From NCBI GenBank assembly GCA_904063045.1, contig CAJFCJ010000001.1, forward strand, positions 999,501-1,063,500: DNA of 64,000 nucleotides, read 5' to 3'. Below the pieces are notes generated by a model that saw only the letters and a program-made list of their open reading frames with translations, was not told the DNA's origin and ran no database searches. This document shows positions 37,443 to 48,151 of this stretch, one piece after another. A program made the position numbers and the translations under genes. This stretch comes from Dimorphilus gyrociliatus (lineage: Eukaryota > Annelida > Polychaeta > Dinophilidae). Position 1 is the stretch's first letter, and every line of letters starts with the position of its first letter.

Positions 37443-38187
37443 TTAATAAGTCGCACCATCAGGCGGCTGTGAACTTTTCTTATTTCGAGGGTTTCTCATG
37501 CTTTTTCTTATTTGATCGAGTAGCATATAAATAGAACAATTATAGTTCCAATTTATGAAATTAGAAGTGTTGACCTGTTGAAATTTATACAATAAGATTA
37601 AAATTATTCAGATTTTTGACTTTTTCATTTTACTTTTCCTTGGGAATCCACGCCTTCAAGATTGATTTTCGTTAGAAATCGAACTGCTGGTGCTTCTCGA
37701 GGATAATTCTCGCCAGCATGAATACGAAGCGAATACATCCTATTATCATACGTTGTCTGTAAATTCATGTCTATTGTTAGTATTGTGTTGTTAGTTAATA
37801 GGTAAACTACAAACTCCAGGAGGTCCTAATATCATAGCCTGCCAATGGCTCATTGTCATATCATCATTACGTTCCAAACCGAGCGAAATCGTGCCGTCAC
37901 CATAGCCTGACCGAGCTTTTTCCAGCTCCTCCAATACTCGAAAATTTCTTGGTACAACAACTGTTAAATACATTAAATATTATTTTGATTGGAAGCGTCA
38001 TGATTCGTGACTGGAAAATTCTGAGAAATTAATATGTGGGATTATAATGACTGATATTAAAAATACCAAAGTAACATGACAATTCTTATATTCTTTTGTA
38101 AATATTTCGTCCTACGAAACTCTAAAGTATTCATTCTTAAAAGTAATCGTCAAAATTACCAGTATCTTTTCCTCCGGACGCCGCCAT
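37443..38187 (-). CDS. UBE2V2: Ubiquitin-conjugating enzyme E2 variant (UBE2V/Mms2 type)
   Basis: UBE2V proteins lack the catalytic cysteine and pair with UBC13 to make K63-linked ubiquitin chains. Exon 1 starts MAASGGKDT. Exon 2 gives [39 protein letters not shown] and AMILGPPG. The third gives [21 protein letters not shown] and [17 protein letters not shown]. The last gives [34 protein letters not shown] and the end QPPDGATY (TAA at 37443-37445). Intron phases agree at each junction. No Cys is found at the E2 active-site position, as expected. Compared with vertebrates the C-terminal exon is diverged, but QPPxGxTY is kept. Whether it equals UBE2V1 or UBE2V2 cannot be told. Confidence 0.92.
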
Positions 38188-38337
38188 GATTGCAACCAAA
38201 TGGAACTTTTTCGTATAAATAAAATATTTTATCTTAAAAAATTAGAAAAAAAGCAAAAAAATTCCAAACACTAATTCCTTTCATAAAATCATAATTTATA
38301 AAAATATCTTGATGATTATTACGTAAATTACATTTCG

Positions 38338-38355
38338 TTGGTAGCGCCATCTGTA
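38338..38355. promoter_or_regulatory. CTCF-like motif (GCGCCATCT core) near UBE2V/HEAT-gene start region
   Basis: The segment contains GGTAGCGCCATCTG, resembling the GCGCCATCTAGTGG form of the animal CTCF site. A sister copy is at 57093-57110. This is motif similarity only. Confidence 0.25.
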
Positions 38356-38569
38356 CAATCGTGCACGAATTCCAAGAGATTTAAGAAGCTTAGAAATAGA
38401 AAATCCGTAAGAAACAGTCATTATGGTGTCAAACAAGGACAATCTTTATTCAAACTAATAGAACAAGGTTATCAAACTAGAAAGGTATCTATGAATACTA
38501 GTTTTAAAAATATAGATTTCAAAACTCTGCTTTTTCGCAACATTTGGATCAAATCAAAGATCTGAAGGT

Positions 38570-41500
38570 ATGAATCTAACTGTATCTACTTTGACTAATG
38601 CCAAAACAACAAATGAAGAAGTTTCACATCTAAAAACTTTGAAAGAAACGATTAAAAATTCTGCAAAGGATGGATGTAGACTTCAAGATATTTTAGAAGA
38701 AGATATTAATTCTTTTGTTTTTTACTTGTTTGAACGACGATACGGTTGGGCTGAATCTGATTGTAAGAATGGTCGAAACAAGAGGGAAGAAGCTAAATAT
38801 AAGTCATTTATTAACGAATCTCTTGATTTTCTTATAAATTGGTTTGTAAAGGACAATTCAAAGTCACTTTCCGTACATGTTTTCTTCAACAGGCTTACCA
38901 ATCAATCTGTTTCACCAGTTATCCTAGAAGCCTTTCAATATGGAATTAAAGAAGGTGAAAAAGTTTAAATGTTTTTTATGTTTTTATTATATTTGTTAAG
39001 AAAAGTATGTTGTAAAAATAAAAAAACAGCCAGCCAAAAACCTTCCGTACGAAAACACACGTTCTCTAGAGTTATGGATTGGCTTAAATCTCATAGAACT
39101 GAAATTAATGAAGAAAACTTCACTTTAGTCGAAGTAATAAATATTTCACCAACAACTGTTACTTCATAAATTATATACTTTGATTTTTGTTATTCCTTTT
39201 TACCTATAGACTCTTATCACACTGGGATTAACAGATGTTTGGTCTGTTATCAGGAGTAGCGTTGCCTCTCGTCTAATGCATTTGGCTCACTATTTGTCAA
39301 TTAAGCTTATTGAACAATTAGTAAGTACTTTGGTAAAATTATGTTCGAATCTGGAAACAACATGGCAAACGAAAGAAGGTGCAGTTTTAGGAATAAATGC
39401 CATTCTAAGAAACTTTCAATGGGTTGGATTAATATCACCAAGTTCGGGAGCATCTACTTTGTCTTTTGATCCTGTTATGCATACGGAATATTTACTTAGG
39501 GTAAGTGTAAATATAACTTATTCAATAAACAATATTGAACAAACTTAAGAGTGAAAATTAATGTTCTAGATGGGTGACGAAGAAATGGAATGCATGCCCG
39601 ATTTTTTGAGAAATTGTGCATACGATACTCTCTTTCCTTTATTGGCTCATCAACAGTTAAGTGTCCGAGAGAATACGGTTAAAGCCATTTCTTCTTATCT
39701 TACAAGAACAGATTTTACGGTTCGTCTACTCGTAGACAGAAATTTGTCCATATTATATTAAAAATTCTCATTGACTACTTTTCAGGAGACTCTTGCTTGT
39801 TTTAAAAATGTTATTTGCCAATTGACTGCAAATATTCCAAGTGGAGTAAGTAACCATTCTGTTTGTTTAAATCATTGAACAGTTTTCTTTATGACCTTAT
39901 TTTTTTTATAGATTCATTATCATAATGCAATCAATGTGCCAAATTTTAAATTTATGGAGGCTCAACATGCCGAAGGCTTATTAGGAGTTTGTGAATTTTT
40001 AGTTAAAGTAGGTTAATTAATTAAATACTTAATTATTTTAATATGATGTTACATGACTTTAAAGCAAATCCCTCCGGCTCATCTCCTCCCGCATTGGCTT
40101 CGTTATACCAGCACATTTTGTCTATACCTTAAGCATCCTGCGTCAACTGTCAGACAAGCTACAAGCTCAATTTTTAAATTTTTAGTTGCAAAGGATAGCA
40201 ACAATCCGTTGTTTGGTAGATTGGTTTTAGACTCTTTATCTTCTCAATGGAATGAGGGAGATTGGCAATGGAGAGAAGGGTGTATGCTCTCCTACGAACT
40301 AGTGTTTCGCTTTTTAATAAAAAATCATCTTTTATACACTTTTGGCCTACAATCACCAGATGAACCTGAAGAAAAGTTTGTTTAAATTATGAATGAAAAC
40401 AGTTTAGCAGAGTTTGTAACGAAATTTATTTATTCATATATAGAAATGATAAAAAAGCATCTCAAAGCTATTCAGAGGAAAACTTAAAACTTGCTAAATC
40501 AGTTGAAATCCATAAGTCACAATCGGTATGCTAAATTTGTCTTATTATTTTATATTAGTTTTATTTGAATTTTGAAGAAAAAACTTAAAAGAAAGAGTTC
40601 ATTTTCTATGTACCTCATTTTAAGTTGTTCTAGATTCACTATTATTTTCGTGCTATCCACCCACTTCTTATAGTTTAATGCATGATTGTCGCTATCTGCA
40701 TGCAGAAAGATAGATCGTCATCACTCTCGTCGGATAATAATGAGAGAGAAAGAAGAAGTTCCTTTTCATCTCCTCAACATAAGAAAATTTCTGTTGAAAA
40801 CGTGAGTGTCTCCACCATATTCCTTTTTATTTTTAAAGATATTCTTTGGAAATTTTATTTAACCTATTTCTGTTTTGTTTATAGCTTATTATTCCTCTTT
40901 TTATTAAATTTTCAATACTTTTCTTTATTTTTTGTGTTCTTGTGATTTCTTGTAAATATAAAGAAATCTAAAGACGATGACGAAGATACTTTTAACGAGG
41001 AAGATGCCATTAGAATACGATATCAAAAGAAAGTTTCGCGCGGTCGAACATCAATATCGACCGCTAGTCCAGCGTGTTTAGAACTATCAATGAAATGTCA
41101 TGTAAGATATATTATTTAAAAAATGGCTTCCAGATCAAGAGAACAGATTAATATCACACATTAATTAGCTTTTTTGCTTTATCATGGATTTTTTATATTA
41201 GCAATTGATCTTAAAAACAAAGAGACCAAACAAAAAACCAAAAATATAAAAATTAATTATCATATTTCAGTTAAAGAAAAGAAAGGCTTGGGGCCAGGTT
41301 TGTGTATACACGGTTTTATCGTCAACTTCTGTCGTAAATGCATTTCTTTACTGACATAAATTGTATATTTTCAATCACTTGCTATTACTGTGTATACTTT
41401 GTGTCTGTTAAACACAAGTACTAGAAAAGGGAAAGGGAATAATACGCTTGCAGTTTGAATTGCAAATTTTCTATAAAATAAGCTTTCTTTCTGATTACGT

Positions 41501-44500
41501 TTGTCAAGAAAAAAAAGTAATATGACAATATCTATGAAATTCTTTCCATTTCTTTATTTATTTATACTTTTTAATATAAATATTATCTATCTCCTGTTCA
41601 TTTTCTTCAGACAAAGCAACTGACGCAAGATAAAGGAAGAGATTCTCATAATCTACATAGGTAAGATAAATAGTCTTTGTTTCCATTTTCTTTATTTTTT
41701 ACTTTCATATTGTTAATTTAAACCTCTTAACTGTTCCATTCTGTAAAGGATGCTTTTAATATATGAATAATTCCCTTTATACCTTTATTAACTGTACCCT
41801 TTATATTTGTAATTTTGTTAACCAACGAACTGCAGAAGTTGGAAAAGAAAACTTGTTAGGTAGTATCTTTTTTAAAACAGTAAAAAAATGAAGGATTTGG
41901 TTTTTTTTAAAGTTAGAGTGTAGTAATTTTCTTTATTTGTGTTATTATTCTTAATAGCTGAAGTATTATTAATTATTATTTAGGTGTTGATATTTCCTCA
42001 ATGTTTTTACTGTCTATTAAACAAAAAAAACACCTATTTTCTCTTGTTGAAATGTAATCTCTTTTTGTGACATATTATACCGTATATTAACATATATAGA
42101 GTATATACAGCATACTGTTAATATGTATACTATATACTGTATAATGATTTTTATATTTGTTTAATTTATATTGTTTGAATTTTATATTTAACAACTTTTT
42201 TTTTTATTAAATCAAAGACTGGCGACAATCAGTAGCACAAGAATGCCTTTAGATAATATGGGGAATCGTTCAAGATCGAATTCTTTAAAGAGTAGCAAAA
42301 CGAAAAGTTTATTATGCTTATGTAGGGAAACTTGCGAAGAAATTGACGAAGATGAAAAAGAAGAAACGAATTCAATGACACTTTGGAGTGCTCTAAATGC
42401 TGATTCAAATTTGGTGAGAGGTAGTGATTCGTCAGCTTCAAGACCAAACGCCAACAGATTAACGTAAGTATATAGGCCTAATTTTCTTTCATTTTACAAA
42501 AAAAAAGACAAATCTTTCCCCTCTTTGAATATATTTAATATTGAGTTGATGTGTGCGTTCAGAAGAATTGCAGATGATAATACGTAAGCAGTTAATCTGT
42601 TCACCAGCATAATATTCTTTTTTCTAATTTTTACTTTACCGTTTTGAATTTCAAATCACTAAATCACATGAGCAAGGAAGAACTTCTTGCCTCTTCTATA
42701 TTCTTTCAAATGTGTGATGTTATTTTATTTATATGGCCTGTTCTTATTTCTTATTTTCAACTATATAAATTAACTGTATCAGTCTTAAATGTGTTTTATT
42801 ATATTAAAATATTTTAATGTCAATGGATTATAAGCTTTAATTAGTCAATTATCAAAGTTCATTTTGGTGTATTTACTTTATGTAATGCTTCAACAGACGA
42901 AGAAGAAGGTCGAGTATGCCTCCTGACCCTCCAACAATGCACCCGGAATGGTTGACGAAAATTAACTTAACGTCTTTCGATGAAATATTTCTTGTTATTC
43001 TGGATCAAACTGTTCAATGTTTAGCTGATTCCTGTTGGGAGCTGCGAAGAATGGCAGCTCAATTACTTCCAGTAGTTGTTGAAGCACTTCGTTGGTATGA
43101 TATGAATATTTTAGAAACCGTTTGGGAAACTAGATTAGATAGTGACTGTTCTCTTTGGTGCTTTGGCTCAGCTTTGGCCCTAAAATATACGTTACACCAC
43201 GCTGCAAAACTGAAATGTCTAGCATTAAATCCTCCAGCTACTTGGTTCGATATATTAGCCTGCAGACGGGTTGTTTTAGCAATAACTTCAAGTGTTGAAA
43301 GTAACGCTAAGCAACTTTGCGGAATAATGACTTCTATTTTAGATAGATCGACTTATGATAAGCTAAGCGTTATTGCTCTAGAAGTGCTAATTCTCTTCTA
43401 CACACATTTTAAGGGAGCATTCGTTGAAGTTCGTTAATTTTTTTTTGAATGCTAAAAACTTATAACAAAACTTAATTAGCCTTCAACATTTCAACAGGAT
43501 AATGATGACCCTTTAATTCAAGCTATAGATTGCTTAAAATCAATAGCGGATCAAGCGTATAGTGAATCGGCTAAACAGAAGTACCATATATTCACCGTTC
43601 AAGAAAAAGAGTCTTTCTTTAGGTATATTAATTCTCCTGTACTATCTATAAATATTTAATATAAAAAAACCCAGAAAACAGATATAAACTTATTCATAAT
43701 TCATATATTTTTGTCTTTACGATAGTTTTTCAACTACTCAACGACAATCTATATCCATTTCGATGAAACCTGCTCTCTCTGCTATTGAATTCACTTTCGA
43801 AGAACTGCAAAATTGCATCATTCCTTTCGTTAAAAGAGCATCGGACACTTTAACAGTCTGCTCTCTTGCACCTTATCTTGCAATGACTCTTTCTTCTTTC
43901 CATGACCAGGATGTTTTATGTAAAATTTTGGTTGACAGGTGGGCAATATACACAGCCTATTTTATGATAATCTGTTAATAGTTCTTCTTTTTCTTATAGC
44001 TTGACACATTTAGTAACTAGATGTGGGGATTATTTAAAAGAAAAAAAGGATGAAGTCTGCAAAAATGAACTTCTACATACTGCAAAATGTTTATCTAATT
44101 TAGTTTTAAAGAAGTCTTTAGATGTTTATACACTTCGTCACTGTTTACAAGTGGGCTATTTAATTTGTTTATCTGTACCATCGGCAATGGCGATTACTCT
44201 TCGAGCTGCAATAGCTCGATATAATAATTCGGACAGTATTAGGTCATCACCACTTGTCTCACCACGATCTAACGGTGTTGATTTATCATTACATTCTATT
44301 GATGTTCGACCAGAGCTGATAGAAAACCCGTCTTCTTCTGATGACGATGAATCAAAAACTAAGATTATTAAAGAATCACAAACTCTGGATGCCAGTAATG
44401 GCTCCAAATCTAGTAGATTAAGAGTCTATTCAGAAGAAGAGGAAGAATCTGATTGGGACGATTGGAGTGAAGATGAAAATGAGGTAAAATATTTAAATTA

Positions 44501-44776
44501 AAATGAAGATTTCTCCTTAAAATATGATATTAAATATACTAAACAGGAAGATGACGCGGTTAGAGAAGTTTTGGCAGAATTTGTGCAAATGTTTAGTTCA
44601 GAAGATTGCAGAAAAGAGATAAAGAAGCTGCAAGATGACGAACAAAAGATCATCAAGGTTGGTTTCTTTCAAAAAGAAAATGTCATTAGGTTATAACCTT
44701 TTCCGTTTTCCAGGAACTACAAGGTCTAAAAATTCCGGCTCATAAAAGCTGGTTGCACCGTCCAGAATTCGAATAA
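38570..44776 (+). CDS. Unidentified large HEAT/ARM-repeat-like protein with acidic WDDW tail
   Basis: I do not recognise a named family. Many exons joined by short introns encode alpha-helical repeats (ETIKNSAKDGCRLQDIL, FLINWFVKD, LGLTDVWSVIRSSVASRLMH, YDTLFPLLAHQQLSVRENTV, YLKHPASTVRQATSSIFKFL, CLADSCWELRRMAAQLLPVV), typical of HEAT/ARM solenoids. A Ser/Arg-rich disordered linker (about 40700-42900) includes a 50-nt exon at 41611-41660 and a 21-nt candidate microexon at 42563-42583. The solenoid then resumes, followed by an acidic tail (EEEEESDWDDWSEDENE), a short coiled coil and the end AHKSWLHRPEFE (TAA 44774-44776). AATAAA overlaps the stop. The 5' end is unsettled: possible upstream coding (about 38350-38480, then 38516 on) has no in-frame ATG, so the first ATG of the helical frame, 38570, is given. 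The CDS may start earlier. Confidence 0.7.
42563..42583 (+). other. Candidate 21-nt cassette microexon in the HEAT-like gene
   Basis: The sequence is flanked by a TGCGTTCAG acceptor and a GTAAGC donor. The upstream exon ends in phase 2 (AC at 42462-42463) and the downstream exon (from 42897) continues that phase. The 21 bases therefore add exactly seven residues (RIADDNT plus phase-compatible ends) and can be included or skipped without a frameshift. Confidence 0.6.
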
Positions 44777-44898
44777 AGTATTAATGCTTATTATTAAAAT
44801 TTATTGCAGTGTATAAACGTTATATTTATTAAGGAAAAGAATATTAGACACGTTGCATAATGAACATTGAAAGTTAATATAATAAATGTTACCTAACG

Positions 44899-47675
44899 TT
44901 AATGGTTTTTAGATTTTTCCAACACATTATTTAGCATACCGTTAAGCCATTCGTTATGTTCAGTAACTGTTTTATTATCTAATTGTAGACTCAATGATAA
45001 AGAAGCGCTGGGTAGGTTGAAATTAAAACTATTATCTGTATTATAATAATCTTTCGGCTGGGTTTGTAGTCTTGACTTAAAATCAGAATAAAATTCTTTA
45101 TCCCATTCGCTGCTATTGTCCGTTGTATTTTGATATATTGGTAGAACTAACGGATATGAATGCGTCCCTGGTAAAGGCGTTGAATGTGGTGTATCCGAAA
45201 GCTCTGATTCGTTTTTTATTACATCTTTCTCAACATAATTTACGATATTTTGCTTATTGTTAAAATTACTTAGATCCGGGCAAGATTCTATGAAATTGAT
45301 CCCGGCTGACGATCTATCTTCTCTATCGCTTTTATTCTGACTGTAGGTTGTCTTATTCTTCTTCTTATTCGTTTCATTTATTATACTTAATAAATTGATG
45401 AAAATAAAAAAAGAGTTTGCCATTGTATTATTACCTACATTCTAACCTTTCTATAATACCATTACTCGGTTTCATTGATAACGTATTTATAGAAAACATA
45501 TTACTCCTACGATTCGATCTCCTGCTTCTAGATCTACTGTTTTTTCTACTAAATTCCTTAGGATTTATAGGAGGTTCGCCTCTTATATTAATTCCTGTCA
45601 ATTCTTCGCATAAAAGTAAAGGATGATCATTATATCTCAATTTCTCTTTCGAATCTTTCGAATCTTATAAATTTAATTCAGATTTAATATTTATTGATTG
45701 TTATTAGTATGAGGAATTTTTTACCCGATAATTTTTCATTTTCATCAAATTTAACTCTTGAATTAGTCATATTTTCAGATTTTACAGGCTTTGAAAAATT
45801 TATTATCTCTTTTGAACGTAAATTTATTGGAACACTCCTACTTTCCGTAATATAGTTGTTAGTCTGAAATAGCTTTTCTTTATGATCTAATAGTCTGTCT
45901 ATTTGAAAATGATCAGGTAGTTTTTTGTATTGAAAATCTGCTTTTTTACTGCAACAATTGCACTTGGTACAAAAGAATCTGAAAGGAAGAGAAAGAGAAA
46001 AAGAAAAGGGAGATACTTATAACATGATAGCTAAAAACAATTGATTTTATCTATTTTCCTTACCTCCATATGAATATTATAAGAAAAATGCTAATTATCA
46101 TAGCTAGAGTGATAAGGATTATGGTTGTTTGTCTTACAATACTTTTCCTTTGCGGTTCGTCCTTCCATTGATTTTTCCAATTTTGAACAGCTTCTATAGA
46201 ATATAAAACCAATTATCTTGTCTTTCTTTTATTTTGCTATTGAAAAACAAACTTAAAACAGAATTTATGATAGATGGACGTTTTTCAACATCTAATTTCG
46301 ATGAAAAGGTAACGTTCTTGTCTTGGCATTCGATTAAAGATGAACAAACTTGATTTTCTATTCCATTTCCAATACAACTTAAAGTTGATTGACATATTCT
46401 ACTTCTATGTCTTGAGTTGTTTTTATCACACTTTATAGGACAAATAGACCAAGGTGACCACTCTGTCCATTCTTGAACTCGTAAGCAAGAAACAATACGG
46501 CAAGAGTTTACTTGTACCTCGGTAAATGTTTTACAATTAGCTATCTTTTTAAGGCAATTCCTAGTCCTTTTCCTAATACCTTTATCACATGTTTTAGAAC
46601 ATTTTGACCAGTTTGACCATTCATTAAAATAAATAGATAAATTACTACTAACAGTAGTAATAGGTTCTTTCGTAATATTAAACCTATTGTATAGTTTTCT
46701 ATTAGAAACAAAAGACAATATTATTCATACCCTTTAAATATATCACCTAATATCCGTAGTAAGTGAAGTATTAGTATCAGAGTATTGAAACTTTGATTCT
46801 CTAGATATAATTTTTCCATTAGAGGACTGCGATAGATTTAATTGCAGATCGATATCAGATTGATTTGTAACAAGTTCATTCTGTTTAGATAAATTAATAA
46901 TATCTTTAACAATTTTCACTGTAATTCTTCTATTGTCCTTTGAAATGTTATTTGTAACTTTGAAAAGAGCTAAATATAAATATTCGATTCGTTATTTTTA
47001 ATATACTATTGCCAATACCTTCTATGTTTATTTGTTCTTTTGTACTTGTTTCATCTATTTAAAATTCTATGATGGTTAGTTACAGAATTTACAAGTTTCT
47101 ATTATTCTTACATAGGCTTACCGTCTTTAATAGATTGTTGAGTAGTTATTGCTTGTTCTGAACAGTAACTCGATTCTTTGCAAGGCCTCTTCCAAAGTTC
47201 AGTTTTTCCTTTACAGTTTATCTCTATTGGTTTAAGAATTTTAGAAAACGGATTTCTGATTAAACAACGCCTTGTTTGGATATCTGAACAGGATAAACAA
47301 CTTGACCACTGACCCCAGGTCACTAAACTCTGTAAGGTATTTACTAGACTCTTTTCCGGTTCAGATACTAAAGTATTCAATAGATTCATTTGTAAAAAAA
47401 AAAAGGTCAGCATTTAATTATTATTACGTACTAATCGTCAAAGGGCATTGAACGCTATTATAACACTCTCTTTTTTCTATGTTAGTGCCGTCACAAGGCA
47501 TTTCTAGGCATAATCTTTGTCTTTCTGAAATTCCTTTACCTATACACGACCTAGAACAGGATGACCAAGGAAACCAATTTGTCCAACCATTAAACCTTAA
47601 AGATTCATTCATATTTAAATTAGCTAAGATAATAATAATCATTAAAGATAATGTCAATTTTTGTCGAATCATCAT
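44899..47675 (-). CDS. Type I membrane protein with four thrombospondin type 1 repeats
   Basis: The start at 47675 gives a hydrophobic signal peptide (LTLSLMIIIILANL). Four TSR modules follow: WTNWFPWSSCSRSC, WGQWSSCLSCSD, WSNWSKCSKTCDKG and WTEWSPWSICPIKC, each with spaced cysteines. TSR2 lacks the usual CSxTC form. A linker rich in Asn-x-Ser/Thr sites separates TSR2 and TSR3. One membrane helix (TIILITLAMIISIFLIIFIW, about 46070-46125) is followed by a cysteine cluster (CTKCNCC) and a roughly 300-residue cytoplasmic region. That region has an Arg/Ser stretch and serine-rich sequence, and ends ASLSLSLQL...LEKSKNH. No ZU5, death, Ig or catalytic domain was seen, so it is not UNC5 or ADAMTS. 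The function is unknown; TSR receptors commonly act in adhesion or guidance. The WxxW motifs are potential C-mannosylation sites. Confidence 0.8.
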
Positions 47676-48151
47676 GTTTATTGTTGATAGGAGTTAGAAA
47701 TCTGAAAATTCAAATATCTAAATAGTTACATCACTCAAATATTTTCCTAAATTAGGAGTGCTTCTTTTCTTTTTAAATATAGATATTAATATTTAATAAT
47801 TTAAATTAACTCCTAATTTAATGTTGATATAGAAAATAAGCATTTTTCAAAGTTGAATATACGAAAAAAAGGAAAAAGCGAAAATAGGGAATAAAAATTT
47901 TCTATATATATACTGTATATATAGCATATGGTTGTATGAGTAAAACAAAAATAATGAAACAATAATAAAAATAAAAACACTATAAAAATAGTAAAATCAG
48001 ATCTGCTTTATGTTTCTTTTGTGGCACCTGAAGAAATAACAAAAGATTACCTACTTGTGTAACTCTAAATATCTACGCGAGCTATGAGAGTGAATTAAGC
48101 CTCGAACCTTCATTTAACTAATTAAAATAACATTAAGTTTTCATTGTGTTT
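47676..48151. other. Intergenic between TSR receptor and bestrophin 3' end
   Basis: This AT-rich gap holds the TSR-receptor promoter side and the bestrophin 3' UTR. A TATA-rich palindromic run lies near 47900-47930. No gene was seen. Confidence 0.4.

Noticed and set aside
42090-42145. TA-rich palindromic segment in a long intron of the HEAT-like gene, considered as a hairpin RNA
   Set aside because: Composition is almost purely A/T with broken pairing; there is no miRNA-like stem of adequate length.
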